NCBI GenBank assembly: GCA_937891895.1
Contig: CALATN010000140.1
Span: 1-36,331 of the forward strand
From: an uncultured Clostridia bacterium
GTDB taxonomy: Bacteria > Bacillota > Clostridia > Oscillospirales > Ruminococcaceae
Length of the DNA stretch: 36,331 nt
Direction of reading: 5' to 3'
Within the stretch, counting starts at the first letter, position 1, and each line of letters begins with the position of its first letter. Below, piece by piece: positions 1 to 8,181 of the stretch. The notes beneath the pieces were generated by a model. The model made no database searches. It had not been told where the DNA came from and saw nothing but the letters and a program-made list of their open reading frames with translations. Both the position numbers and the translations under genes were made by a program.

Positions 1-16
1 TTTTTTTCTTTTCCAT
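1..16 (-). CDS. 5' end of an unidentified gene running off the left edge
   Basis: An ATG at 16-14 on the minus strand starts a frame reading Met-Glu-Lys-Lys-Lys before the window ends. A GGAGGA ribosome site at 26-21 lies at good spacing. It lies downstream of the truncated ABC gene in the same direction, so it may be co-transcribed with it. The protein cannot be identified from five codons. It is not the missing ATPase half of the ABC gene in the same frame, because it has its own ribosome site. Confidence 0.4.
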
Positions 17-52
17 ATTATCCTCCTAATTGTATTACTTGTAATAGTACAA

Positions 53-652
53 TTAAATTGTATCAATCATTGATATTAATGTCATTTGCCAGCTAATTGA
101 AAGCATCATTATCAGAACACCGACAAGAGTTGTAATTGCTGTGATAAGCTGGGTAATGCTCTGATTAAGGTGCATACCTACGGTATCTACATCGTTTGTT
201 ACACGGGAAAGAACTTCACCGTGGGTATTGCTTTCGTAGTATTTCATTGGTATGCGGTGGATTTTTTCGGAAATTTCCTTGCGCATACGATATGTCATAC
301 GCTGGGACATTTCAGTCATTATCAAGCCTTGAATAAAGCTGAATGAGCCACTGAAAACATACATAACCATAACCGTCATTATGATTTGGAAAATCTTATC
401 AAAATCAATTCCTGCGCCGCCCTGAACTTTGCTTACAAGGCCGTTGAAGATTTCAGTTGTTGCCTTACTTAAAATCTTTGGTCCGACAACATTGAACACA
501 GTTCCAGCAATTGCAAAAATAATGACGATAATTATTCCTACTTTATATCTGCCGATATATTTCAGAAGCTTTCTGGCTGTCCCTTTGAAATCCTTTGGCT
601 TTTCCATCGGAGGTCCACCGTGTCTTCTTGGAGGTCTGCGTGTTTCTGCCAT
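53..652 (-). pseudogene. Truncated ABC exporter half (membrane part only, 199 aa)
   Basis: This is the N-terminal part of an MdlB/YheH-type ABC exporter subunit. It has a basic start, a first transmembrane helix near residues 38-60, a second near 85-105, and the motif RMRKEISEKIHRIPMKYYE that couples the membrane domain to the ATPase, followed by further hydrophobic sequence. Family members are about 580-620 aa and end with an ATP-binding domain. Here a TAA comes after 199 codons, directly after the third to fourth helix. No Walker A, signature or Walker B follows in this window. It overlaps no gene, begins one base after the stop of the upstream ABC gene (translational coupling), and is followed by a new ribosome site at 26-21. 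I call it a disrupted gene; the break could be a deletion or insertion just beyond the stop. Confidence 0.75.
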
Positions 653-653
653 A

Positions 654-2804
654 TTATTCAGCCTCCTTTCTGCCCTGCTTCAATTCCGACTCGGAAAGCT
701 GGGAACTTGCTATCTGATTGTAGATTTCACAGTTTTCAAGCAATTCTTCGTGCTTACCAATACCTGCGATTTTGCCTTCATCGAGAACGATAATTTTGTC
801 AGCGTTAAGAATTGTACTGATGCGCTGTGCGACGATAATTACGGTTGAGTCGGCAACCTTTTCATTAAGTGCTTTACGCAGTGCGGCATCAGTTTTATAG
901 TCGAGTGCGGAAAAGCTGTCGTCAAAGATATAGATTTTCGGCTTCTTCACGATTGCTCTTGCGATAGAAAGTCGCTGTTTCTGACCGCCTGATACGTTTG
1001 TACCGCCTTGTGCAATCGGGCTTTCAAACTTTTCTTCTTTCTCCTCGATGAAGTTTCTTGCCTGTGCAATTTCTACGGCTTCGACAAGCTGTTCTGATGT
1101 TGCTGTTTCAAGCCCAAAGCTCAAATTGCTGGAAATTGTACCGCTGAAAAGGACTCCCTTTTGTGGCACAAGTCCTATATTTTCACGGAGATAATACTGG
1201 CTGAAATCGCGGACATCTGTACCGTCGATTGTAACCTTACCTGCTGTTACGTCAAAAAATCTTGGGATAAGATTGATCAGAGTTGTTTTACCGCTACCTG
1301 TACTGCCTATAATTGCAGTTGTTTCACCTGCTTCGGCGGTAAAGCTGATGTTATGAAGCACTTTCTCCTCTGAAGCACCATAGCTGAAAGAAACATTGTC
1401 AAACACGACCTTACCTGTTGTAATACCTGTTTCTGCTGCATTTTCCTTATCTGTTACGGAAGGTTCACTTTCAAGAACTTCGTTTATTCTTCCTGCTGAA
1501 ACAGCTGCTCTCGGAAGCATAATTGAGATCATTGTAAGCATAAGGAATGACATTACAATCTGCATTGAATAGGTCAGAAATGCCATCATATCGCCTACCT
1601 GCATTTCGCCGTTATCAATACCCTTTGCACCGAACCAGATTATCAATATGCTTATACCATTCATAATCAAGGTCATAAACGGCATCATTATTGTCATAAC
1701 TCTGTTTGTGAAAAGCTGGGTTTTCATAAGGTTGGTATTTGCTTCATCAAAGCGTTCTTCCTCATATTCCTCACGGCTGAACGCACGGATTACAGGCAGA
1801 CCTGTCAGAATTTCACGGGTTACAAGGTTAAGTCTGTCTACAAGCTTCTGCATTATCTTGAATTTAGGCATCGCTACAGCCATAAGAATTGCAACAAGTG
1901 ACATAATTGCTGCTACTGCAACAACAATTATCCAACCCATTCCTGTTCCTGTATTGACAACCTTTATAATACCTCCGATACCCATAATCGGCGCGTACAG
2001 AACCATTCTGAGTATCATAACAACAACCATCTGCACCTGCATAATATCGTTTGTGGAACGGGTTATGAGGGATGCAGTTGAGAATTTATCCATTTCACTG
2101 TTGGAAAAGGAAATTACCTTTCTGAAAATCTTTTCACGCACGTTCATTCCGAACAATGAACCGAGCTGAGCCGCAAGAAAGCCAACTGCAATTGTTACAA
2201 GCATTATGACAAAAGCGATAGCAAGCATTTTTGCACCTGTACTGAAAATATACTTCATCTGCAAGGAGTTCATGTCTGTGCCCTGTGCTTCAAGCTCTGT
2301 TCTTGCAAATCCGATTGCCATCTGTGAAAGCATTATATCGCTGTAACCATCAAATCCTGAATTGATTTGCCCGATAAGCGGTGCACGCTGTTCATCTGAC
2401 ATTGCAAGCAAGGCATCGGTGAGTGTCATTCCATCAGGAAGTTGCGGCATACCCTCAATCTGTGACAAATCTGCATTGTCAAGAGCATAGACTACTGCGG
2501 CGGGGTATACAATATGATTTTCTGCACCATATATATTCTGAACTGTATAATTTATGCCGTCCTCCTTGTAGTAATATTTTGACAACAGACCGTTTTTATC
2601 AAATAGCAGCAGCTTCTGAAATGACTCATCACTGATTGTTTCAATTGCAGCTGATTCAATACCGCCTTGTTGTATACCTATGTCTACTATATCTGACGTA
2701 TATTGCGGCAGCGCCAAATCACAATATGCCTGTATTATCAATAAAAGAAGAATTACAGGTATCCACATTGCTGATTTGCCAAGATGTTTAAGTATTTTTA
2801 TCAT
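654..2804 (-). CDS. ABC exporter subunit with fused ATPase, degenerate catalytic site
   Basis: This 716-aa protein is a type IV (MsbA/TM287-like) multidrug or lipid exporter half. One transmembrane helix at about 12-34 is followed by an unusually long extracytoplasmic insert (about 40-185). Further helices and an ATPase domain follow, with Walker A GSTGSGKTT near residue 500, signature VSGGQKQR near 600 and Walker B YIFDDSFSALD near 625. The catalytic Glu after Walker B is Asp, as in the degenerate-site subunit of heterodimeric exporters, so it should need a partner with a complete site. That partner is the truncated downstream gene. I chose the ATG at 2804, preceded by AGGGAGG, over an upstream frame start that lacks a ribosome site. 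Substrate unknown. Confidence 0.9.
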   Translation of the reverse strand: MIKILKHLGKSAMWIPVILLLLIIQAYCDLALPQYTSDIVDIGIQQGGIESAAIETISDESFQKLLLFDKNGLLSKYYYKEDGINYTVQNIYGAENHIVYPAAVVYALDNADLSQIEGMPQLPDGMTLTDALLAMSDEQRAPLIGQINSGFDGYSDIMLSQMAIGFARTELEAQGTDMNSLQMKYIFSTGAKMLAIAFVIMLVTIAVGFLAAQLGSLFGMNVREKIFRKVISFSNSEMDKFSTASLITRSTNDIMQVQMVVVMILRMVLYAPIMGIGGIIKVVNTGTGMGWIIVVAVAAIMSLVAILMAVAMPKFKIMQKLVDRLNLVTREILTGLPVIRAFSREEYEEERFDEANTNLMKTQLFTNRVMTIMMPFMTLIMNGISILIIWFGAKGIDNGEMQVGDMMAFLTYSMQIVMSFLMLTMISIMLPRAAVSAGRINEVLESEPSVTDKENAAETGITTGKVVFDNVSFSYGASEEKVLHNISFTAEAGETTAIIGSTGSGKTTLINLIPRFFDVTAGKVTIDGTDVRDFSQYYLRENIGLVPQKGVLFSGTISSNLSFGLETATSEQLVEAVEIAQARNFIEEKEEKFESPIAQGGTNVSGGQKQRLSIARAIVKKPKIYIFDDSFSALDYKTDAALRKALNEKVADSTVIIVAQRISTILNADKIIVLDEGKIAGIGKHEELLENCEIYNQIASSQLSESELKQGRKEAE

Positions 2805-2826
2805 CGGATTCCTCCCTAATCTCACT

Positions 2827-2872
2827 ATAAATAACGTTATTTATTATAACACTTGTATCTGTAAGGTGTCAA
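2827..2872 (-). promoter_or_regulatory. ABC operon promoter with overlapping palindromic operator
   Basis: On the minus strand TTGACA (2872-2867) and TATAAT (2848-2843) are separated by 18 bp. The perfect 18-bp palindrome ATAAATAACGTTATTTAT at 2827-2844 overlaps the -10 box and the probable start point. The TAAC/GTTA core spacing resembles MarR-family operators, which often control drug exporters. No MarR gene is visible in this window, so the regulator is inferred only. Confidence 0.65.
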
Positions 2873-2987
2873 TTATTGTTAAAAAAGTTTCATCTTATTT
2901 ACACAAAAAAATGTTACAGCATTGTAACTTGACATAAAAAAAATCAGATGCTAAAATTATTATATTAAATTGATGGAGAATATACAT

Positions 2988-3530
2988 ATGAAGATAAAAA
3001 TAATTACAGTATTATTATGTGCTGTATTACTCAGCGGATGCGGTGAAAAAATTCCTGAAACACCGCCAACAATTGTTGTTGAGGCAGGCGGCGTTACAAT
3101 TTCAAATACAACAAACATTTCCGCATGGGACAATACAGTTTATCTGATTGATGGAACTGCTTCAGAGTGGATTACTGAATATGGAGAACCTTTATTTTTC
3201 CCCATAGGTACTGTTTTTCAGTTATCTCTTCCTGAAAAGACTGTTCTGCCTGATAAAATCACTGTTGCTGACACGCTTATCCATGAAGATGGCACTCCGA
3301 AATATGAAAAAAAGGCTGCAATGAATGAATTTACTCCTGACCTCAATGGTAATATTGTAAGTTTTCCTCTTGACAACCACTGGGCGACGGGACTGAGTTC
3401 GAATTCCGAGGACTATAAAGAGGGCGTATCCTGGCGATGCTTTGAAATCACCTGCAGTTGGGGTGAAAATGTTTGTGTGTACACCTTTTGCGTAAGATCT
3501 AACCCTATAATTATTATGGATATTGAATAA
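2988..3530 (+). CDS. Putative lipoprotein of unknown function
   Basis: This 180-aa protein has a lipoprotein signal peptide: Lys-rich start, hydrophobic core (ITVLLCAVLL) and lipobox LSGC with the acylated Cys at residue 18. It is therefore expected on the outer face of the membrane. I chose the ATG at 2988 because GGAG lies nine bases upstream; earlier TTG and ATG codons at 2970-2975 overlap that ribosome site. The mature part is rich in Thr, Trp and aromatic residues, suggesting a beta-rich fold, but no known domain is recognised. It is transcribed divergently from the ABC operon and convergently with the O-antigen-ligase-like gene, with which it shares a terminator. Confidence 0.75.
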   Translation: MKIKIITVLLCAVLLSGCGEKIPETPPTIVVEAGGVTISNTTNISAWDNTVYLIDGTASEWITEYGEPLFFPIGTVFQLSLPEKTVLPDKITVADTLIHEDGTPKYEKKAAMNEFTPDLNGNIVSFPLDNHWATGLSSNSEDYKEGVSWRCFEITCSWGENVCVYTFCVRSNPIIIMDIE

Positions 3531-3532
3531 AC

Positions 3533-3570
3533 AGAAGCACCTTCAAGACTATATTCTTGAAAGTGCTTCT
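3533..3570. terminator. Bidirectional intrinsic terminator
   Basis: The arms GAAGCACCTTCAAGA and TCTTGAAAGTGCTTC form a 15-bp stem with one mismatch around a six-base loop, with A/T-rich flanks on both sides. It sits between the convergent lipoprotein gene and the O-antigen-ligase-like gene. Confidence 0.8.
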
Positions 3571-3572
3571 TA

Positions 3573-4943
3573 TTATTTATTTACCTTGAATTCAAGCGGC
3601 TTTTGGGTAGATTTAGGAATTGTTACACCTACAACTATCCAGAAATAAATTGCTATATTTATGATACTGCTATTAAAAAATGCCTGTGCTGCATAGCCAA
3701 TGAACATACCTAAGAAAATCCATGTTATAAAGCGATGATTATCATCCTTTGACTTTATTACATTTTTTACACCTGTAAAGAAAGAATACACCAGTAATGC
3801 GATATAGTTTGTCGCAGCAAATACACCTTGGGTTACAAGAGTATGAAGGTACTCATTATGACCTTTTGCCTGCGAATACATTCCTTCACTCCATTTAGGA
3901 TTGCTTGTAAATACATATTTATAATTGTCAAGTCCTACGCCTGTAAGCCAGTTTGAAGGAACGGATTCAAGACCATATCTCCAGATATATCCTCTTTTGG
4001 TTCCGAATTCATCAAATCCTGCACCTAATTCGCGGGAAAAATCATTTATTGCATTATCAAAAAAATTATGGAAAACAGCACCAAGTGCCAGCATTACCAC
4101 ATATACGGTAATTATTATTGCAAATGATATAAAGTATGATTTTGCACCATTTACAAGAATCTTCTTTTTTGTTCCGACAATCAGGGAAATAAAATAGAAA
4201 ATGATTACCATTGCATTTCCTACCCATGCAATTCTTGCACCTGTACCAAATGAAACATATATTGAAAGTGCAGAAAGAAGCAGATATACATAAGAAACCT
4301 TTTTGCTTTTCGGAGTAAAAATAAACAAACCTATTGCAGCTGCTACAAATATTGTACTAAGTCCGGCAAACCAGTTGTTATGCTGGGTAAGTCCAAAGCA
4401 AAGGTCTTCATTTCTATGCCAATTGGGGTCATAAAAACAATCCGTAATTCTTAGGCCAAACGACTGAAAAAGTGCAACTATTCCTTGAAGAACAGCAACT
4501 CCGCAATATGTATACAATATATTCTTTCTGTATTTATCATTATTTATCATCGTTCCAGCAAACATCAATGCAAAATAAGCCATAAAATGCCACGGCTTTT
4601 CGTCATAATATCTTCCTACATATGACTCAGTGATATTCTTTGAACATACAAGAGCTACTATTGCAAAAAAAACAAGCAAACCATAGAAGATGTCTGACAT
4701 ATAATATCGCTTTTCAATTTTCTTATTCAGTAAAAACATTATTATTCCGAATACTCCGATATATCCGTATAGTTCTATTATTATAGGCTGTGATTCAAAC
4801 GGATAACCTATAAATTCAGTTATCAGTTCAAATACAGGAACAATAATCATCAATGAAATTATATAATAATAATAAAATTTTTCAGATGATGTATATGCCA
4901 TTATTTTATCAACAAATGAAGGCTTATTTTGAATGTTGTCCAT
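3573..4943 (-). CDS. O-antigen ligase/polymerase-family membrane protein
   Basis: This 456-aa polytopic membrane protein has about ten to twelve hydrophobic segments. The region GVGLDNYKYVF, followed near residue 365 by KGHNEYLHTLVTQG, is the periplasmic/extracellular-loop signature of the Wzy_C/O-antigen ligase family, with the conserved His of HNxxL. The family joins or polymerises lipid-linked glycans at the outer face of the membrane. In a Gram-positive host it would act on capsule, exopolysaccharide or cell-wall polymer. Start ATG at 4943 is preceded by AGGAGAG. No other glycan genes are adjacent, so its polymer is unknown. Confidence 0.85.
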   Translation of the reverse strand: MDNIQNKPSFVDKIMAYTSSEKFYYYYIISLMIIVPVFELITEFIGYPFESQPIIIELYGYIGVFGIIMFLLNKKIEKRYYMSDIFYGLLVFFAIVALVCSKNITESYVGRYYDEKPWHFMAYFALMFAGTMINNDKYRKNILYTYCGVAVLQGIVALFQSFGLRITDCFYDPNWHRNEDLCFGLTQHNNWFAGLSTIFVAAAIGLFIFTPKSKKVSYVYLLLSALSIYVSFGTGARIAWVGNAMVIIFYFISLIVGTKKKILVNGAKSYFISFAIIITVYVVMLALGAVFHNFFDNAINDFSRELGAGFDEFGTKRGYIWRYGLESVPSNWLTGVGLDNYKYVFTSNPKWSEGMYSQAKGHNEYLHTLVTQGVFAATNYIALLVYSFFTGVKNVIKSKDDNHRFITWIFLGMFIGYAAQAFFNSSIINIAIYFWIVVGVTIPKSTQKPLEFKVNK

Positions 4944-5051
4944 AATACTCTCCTACCAATAATTATTTACTTTATTATACAATACACGTAAGTTTTTGTC
5001 AATTACATATTATACAAATTATTAACAAATTATAAAATTCATTTATAGCCA

Positions 5052-5080
5052 TTGACTTTATCTAAAATTTGTAATATAAT
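5052..5080 (+). promoter_or_regulatory. tRNA-Leu promoter
   Basis: TTGACT (5052-5057) and TATAAT (5075-5080) are separated by exactly 17 bp and end 11 bases before the tRNA. The promoter belongs to the chromosomal side and stays intact after integration. Confidence 0.8.
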
Positions 5081-5091
5081 ATTTAGGTAAT

Positions 5092-5178
5092 GCGGATATG
5101 GCGGAATCGGCAGACGCGCTAGATTCAGGTTCTAGTGGTAGCAATACCGTGTGTGTTCAAGTCACATTATCCGCACCA
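5092..5178 (+). tRNA. tRNA-Leu(CAG), CCA encoded
   Basis: The acceptor stem GCGGATA/TATCCGC is followed by discriminator A and encoded CCA. The anticodon stem CTAGA/TCTAG encloses the loop TTCAGGT with anticodon CAG. A long class II variable arm (TGGTAGCAATACCG) precedes a T arm with TTCAAGT. The variable arm and the anticodon assign it to leucine (CTG codons). The 3' half is the element's attachment site, and integration preserved a complete tRNA. Confidence 0.95.
5123..5178 (+). repeat. Attachment-site repeat, tRNA end (56 bp)
   Basis: This segment runs from the anticodon loop to the CCA end of the tRNA and is repeated without mismatch at 34742-34797. Directly repeated tRNA 3' ends flanking a tyrosine integrase are the classic product of site-specific integration. 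The true crossover lies somewhere within the 56 bp. Confidence 0.95.
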
Positions 5179-5188
5179 CGTAAAATAG

Positions 5189-5228
5189 GCACTTTCAAGG
5201 TTTCGGCTTTGGAAGTGCTTTTTGTTTT
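5189..5228. terminator. Element-supplied terminator for tRNA and integrase
   Basis: GCACTTTCAA (5189-5198) and TTGGAAGTGC (5209-5218) pair with one G-T wobble and are followed by a T-rich tract on the plus strand. The element replaces the tRNA's original terminator (now at 34799-34830) with this one. It lies just beyond the integrase stop and may also serve that convergent gene. Confidence 0.75.
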
Positions 5229-5237
5229 TAATGAAAC

Positions 5238-5284
5238 TTTCTAACACTTTTCTAACACCCATTATTTTCTAACATCTTCTAACG
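5238..5284. promoter_or_regulatory. Probable integrase arm sites, left end
   Basis: Four direct copies of TTCTAAC occur here: TTTCTAACAC at 5238-5247 and 5249-5258, TTTCTAACAT at 5266-5275 and TTCTAACG at 5277-5284. The last two overlap the integrase 3' coding region. The same tandem pair occurs at 34571-34591 near the other end. Paired direct repeats near both ends fit arm-type sites bound by the integrase N-terminal domain; that role is inferred. Confidence 0.6.
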
Positions 5285-6401
5285 CCTTGTTGATTTTTTC
5301 AGCCATATTTACCTTCGAAGAATATTGCAGATGAGAATAAATATTTCCAGTTGTTGCTATATCGCTATGCCCCATCCACTCTTGAATTTCCTTCAAGTTA
5401 AAACCAGCATTAATCAAAAAGCTGGCTGAACTATGTCTTAAATCATGAAATCGTATCACAGGAAGTTCGCTCTTTTGAAGTGCTACTTTGAACTTATGAG
5501 AAACATAATCAGGTCTGAATAAATGTCCATCATCAAATTTGCAGATATAATCGTTGTCTGTATAACAGTTTCCAAACAAAAATCTCATTTCTTCTTGATG
5601 TTCTTTAAGCTTCAAAAGATAATCTCTTACCCCTGACGTTAAAGGAAGTGTACGCATACTTGATTGATTTTTAGTTGTATCATCATATATTGTACCCCCA
5701 ACCTTTGAAAGTGCAGTATGATGTACAGAAATAGTATTGTTTTTAAAATCAACCGCATCCCATTTTAAGCCTAAAACCTCACTTCTGCGAAATCCATAAT
5801 TAACAGTTAGAAAAATAACAGCTTCAATCTCGTTCCCTTTAAACAATTCAAGCACTTGTTTAAGCTGCTCCTCTGTAAAAAATTTGCCTATGTAACGTTT
5901 CTTTTTTGGTACAGTTACCCTCTCAGCAGGATTATAAGGAATAATATTCATCTTTAAAGCATAGTCCAAAGCCTTATGAATGTTAGCGTGATGCTTATGT
6001 ATAGTTGTAGCTGATAAACCTTCTTCAAGCATATCATTGTAGTAACTTTGAATGTGCATAGGTGATAAATTATCAAGATTGACATTAAGCTTATCAAAAT
6101 ACGGCTTTATATGGCAATTGAAATTGATACAGTAACCATCATAAGTAGTGGACTTTACTGTATTCTTGATAATTTTAAGCCATTCTTCCATAAAATCAGT
6201 AAACTTCTGTCTGTCGGAAACAATGATTTTATTCTTCTCATACTCAACAATCAACTTATTCAACATCTGCTCTGCTTTACGCTTGTTATTCTTGACATCA
6301 AGATTTAGATTAATCCATTTCTGCTTACGTTTTCCCTCCTTGTCCTTGAAATTAAGTACAGCATAATATTTATCTGATTTGATTTGCAAACTGCCTGTCA
6401 T
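5262..6401 (-). CDS. int: Tyrosine site-specific integrase
   Basis: This 379-aa recombinase integrates and excises the element at tRNA-Leu. Residues 1-35 form an AP2-type arm-binding domain (SDKYYAVLNFKDKEGKRKQK). Residues 65-165 form the SAM-like core-binding domain. The C-terminal catalytic domain carries R205 (GFRRSE), K244, H319 and R322 (HDLRH), H345 (MGHSD) and the nucleophile Y355 (GNIYSHL), so all catalytic residues are present. The length is usual for the Tn916/phage integrase family. The ribosome site AGGAGGG precedes the ATG at 6401. It is the last gene of a leftward series and points at the attachment site. A hairpin at 6427-6470 separates it from the excisionase-like gene and may lower integrase expression. 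Confidence 0.97.
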   Translation of the reverse strand: MTGSLQIKSDKYYAVLNFKDKEGKRKQKWINLNLDVKNNKRKAEQMLNKLIVEYEKNKIIVSDRQKFTDFMEEWLKIIKNTVKSTTYDGYCINFNCHIKPYFDKLNVNLDNLSPMHIQSYYNDMLEEGLSATTIHKHHANIHKALDYALKMNIIPYNPAERVTVPKKKRYIGKFFTEEQLKQVLELFKGNEIEAVIFLTVNYGFRRSEVLGLKWDAVDFKNNTISVHHTALSKVGGTIYDDTTKNQSSMRTLPLTSGVRDYLLKLKEHQEEMRFLFGNCYTDNDYICKFDDGHLFRPDYVSHKFKVALQKSELPVIRFHDLRHSSASFLINAGFNLKEIQEWMGHSDIATTGNIYSHLQYSSKVNMAEKINKALEDVRK

Positions 6402-6426
6402 AAATATTCCCTCCTATTAATAACAA

Positions 6427-6475
6427 ACCGTCTGCTGTTTTGACACATTAATTATATCACAGCAGACGGTATTTT
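6427..6475. terminator. Strong hairpin between excisionase-like gene and integrase
   Basis: ACCGTCTGCTGT (6427-6438) and ACAGCAGACGGT (6459-6470) form a perfect 12-bp stem. A T-rich run follows on both strands (ATTTTTAT on plus, TTTGTTATT on minus). For leftward transcription it could terminate or attenuate integrase synthesis. Confidence 0.65.
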
Positions 6476-6480
6476 TATAT

Positions 6481-6675
6481 TCAATTGTTCAATATAAACT
6501 CGATTACACGGTATTTAGGAATAATATGTTTTGACCCTATCCGTATACTCTGTATTTTATTTGTATTTAAAAGTTCATATGCTTTATTCCTACCAACGTG
6601 CAACATATCAATCAGGTCATCAACCTTAACTACATCAGGATATTCACTAAACATTGTACTTCTGTAATCATCCAT
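6481..6675 (-). CDS. xis: Excisionase-like small DNA-binding protein
   Basis: This 64-aa protein is a single winged helix of the HTH_17/excisionase type. VKVDDLIDMLHVGRNKAYEL is the MerR-like helix-turn-helix, and IQSIRIGSKHIIPKYRVIEF is the wing with the usual Gly-Ser-Lys turn. Such proteins bend attachment DNA and drive excision with the integrase. It lies immediately upstream of the integrase, the typical gene order, and starts at ATG 6675 with GAGGTGAT overlapping the end of the preceding gene. Confidence 0.85.
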   Translation of the reverse strand: MDDYRSTMFSEYPDVVKVDDLIDMLHVGRNKAYELLNTNKIQSIRIGSKHIIPKYRVIEFILNN

Positions 6676-6684
6676 TCTATCACC

Positions 6685-7122
6685 TCAAAATAAATCTCTC
6701 AATTGTTCTATTTCTTCTATTATAGCACCTAAACGGCGTTTTGTCTCTGTGTATTTATAATCAGGTGGAGTAAATTCCACACTTTTATTTTTGATAATGC
6801 TTGTTTCAAAGTTATCTATAGTATTCTGTATCAAATTTAACTGTCTTATATAATAACCTATGTTTTCGTTCTCTACAACCTTTGCAATATCCTCATAATA
6901 TGCTATATCAAGATAATGACATACTATAAAAATTGCTCTGTTGTAATCATACTTTAATATTAACTCATCAAATTTATGGTCAATACAGTTCTTGCATATA
7001 AAGGATTTGTTTGTAATGCTGCACCGATAAAACCCGCTCTCTCGCTTCTCTTTTTCGCACCATCTACATTTATATGTATTATATACGGTATCTTTTTTAG
7101 CAACAGATTTCTTTTTAGTCAC
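6685..7122 (-). CDS. Phage-type zinc-ribbon protein
   Basis: This 145-aa protein has two CxxC pairs near the N-terminus (KCRWCEK, then ICKNCIDHKFDEL), which should bind one zinc. The pattern, with CIDxxFxEL after the second pair and a run resembling FIVCHYLDIAYY, resembles a Firmicutes phage protein usually found near the small terminase gene; I know this from memory only. The GTG start at 7122 overlaps the previous gene by eight bases and has GAGGT upstream, so the two are translationally coupled. No terminase is present here, so its role in this element is unknown. Confidence 0.6.
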   Translation of the reverse strand: MTKKKSVAKKDTVYNTYKCRWCEKEKRESGFYRCSITNKSFICKNCIDHKFDELILKYDYNRAIFIVCHYLDIAYYEDIAKVVENENIGYYIRQLNLIQNTIDNFETSIIKNKSVEFTPPDYKYTETKRRLGAIIEEIEQLRDLF

Positions 7123-7534
7123 ACTTGATACCTCGCTTATTCAATCCCTTTTTCAAAGCTGTAACGTGTTCCTGATTAGCTGATAAGCTATCTTCCGTAT
7201 CGGTATAGAAATCACGCTTGAATGGCATCCGTCCCATACCCTCAACAACAATTTCATCAAGAGCATATTGACTATTCCTATTATCCAATGGTGCAACGTC
7301 ACGGACACTTATACCATTTGGGATTTCAGTTACTTCCATATTGTCCTTGTCAATCAATCCCCCATTCTGCATACGTCTGGTATAGTATTCAGGTGTATAA
7401 GAATCATAAACTGTCTCCTGAATAGATTCAGCCATATTCTCTTTTACGGTTTCAGCAACCTCGTCAACCATTGTGTCCTGAATTTTTGTTTCAATGTGCT
7501 TAAACAAGCTGTTTAAGTCCTTAAAAGTAGGCAA
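7115..7534 (-). CDS. Phage morphogenesis-type protein (gp10-like)
   Basis: This 139-aa protein has an acidic helical N-terminus (FKHIETKIQDTMVDEVAETV), the segment YTPEYYTRRMQNGGLID and a C-terminus ending HVTALKKGLNKRGI. This combination is familiar from a Firmicutes phage head-tail or tail-completion protein often labelled HK97 gp10-like. The start appears to be TTG at 7534, preceded by AAGGAG. It lies between the three-gene cassette's terminator and the zinc-ribbon gene. No capsid or portal gene accompanies it, so it is either a relic or a part that would work in a helper phage particle. Confidence 0.6.
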   Translation of the reverse strand: MPTFKDLNSLFKHIETKIQDTMVDEVAETVKENMAESIQETVYDSYTPEYYTRRMQNGGLIDKDNMEVTEIPNGISVRDVAPLDNRNSQYALDEIVVEGMGRMPFKRDFYTDTEDSLSANQEHVTALKKGLNKRGIKCD

Positions 7535-7578
7535 ATCGCCTCATCTCCTTCATTTTTTGATTTTTTATAAAAAGCGAA

Positions 7579-7610
7579 TCCGCAAATGACGTAGGTAAGC
7601 CATTTGCGGA
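7579..7610 (-). terminator. Terminator of the three-gene cassette
   Basis: TCCGCAAATG (7579-7588) and CATTTGCGGA (7601-7610) form a perfect 10-bp stem. On the minus strand a GCTTTTTATAAAAAA tract follows. It ends the cassette transcript before the phage-type genes. Confidence 0.8.
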
Positions 7611-7651
7611 CACGAATTTTAGTATGAAATTGTGATTTTATTGTAGTAAAA

Positions 7652-8176
7652 CTAACAAATTTTCTCTTTTTTAGATTTAGATATATTTTCAATCGCATTT
7701 AACAACTTTTCATCACACCATTCTTTAGTAATTCTATTTGACTTATATGCATTAACAAGTAATTGTTCCACAGTTTTTTTCGTATATATTTTACATTTTA
7801 AATCATTAATTTGATTTTGCATTACCATAGCAATTTTACCTAATGCTCCATATGTAACATCACACAAATCTCGATGTGTCTCTTTTAAATCATTGACAAT
7901 AGTATCACCACTATTACGTTCTATACGTACAAATTCAAATGAATCCTCTGGAATCCACACAATGGTTATTTTTTCAATATTACTTGTTTTAGATGAAGCT
8001 GCCAAAGCAAGTGCTGCTTCATCTAATTCACTTTCATCATTAATTCGCCAAAATGATAATGTGTTTGACATTGTTCTTAAATCAGAAATAACATCTCCAT
8101 CTATTTGTTGGCAATCCGTTATATCTTTAATTTTATCCCATTTTGCCTTTGAAATTTTCCGTACTAAATATGACAT
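7652..8176 (-). CDS. Cassette gene C, unknown protein
   Basis: This 174-aa protein is not recognised. It begins SYLVRKISKAKW, has a mixed alpha/beta look, and contains the segment KITIVWIPEDSFE, which reads like a beta hairpin. I chose the ATG at 8176, with AAGGTG upstream, over a GTG at 8185. The gene starts six bases after the stop of gene B, so the two are translationally coupled. It is very AT-rich compared with the neighbouring tape-measure gene. It is the last gene of a self-contained three-gene unit. Confidence 0.7.
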   Translation of the reverse strand: MSYLVRKISKAKWDKIKDITDCQQIDGDVISDLRTMSNTLSFWRINDESELDEAALALAASSKTSNIEKITIVWIPEDSFEFVRIERNSGDTIVNDLKETHRDLCDVTYGALGKIAMVMQNQINDLKCKIYTKKTVEQLLVNAYKSNRITKEWCDEKLLNAIENISKSKKEKIC

Positions 8177-8181
8177 TAAAT

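Noticed and set aside
7513..7698. 61-codon minus-strand frame
   Set aside because: It crosses the cassette terminator hairpin and overlaps both neighbours, with no ribosome site.
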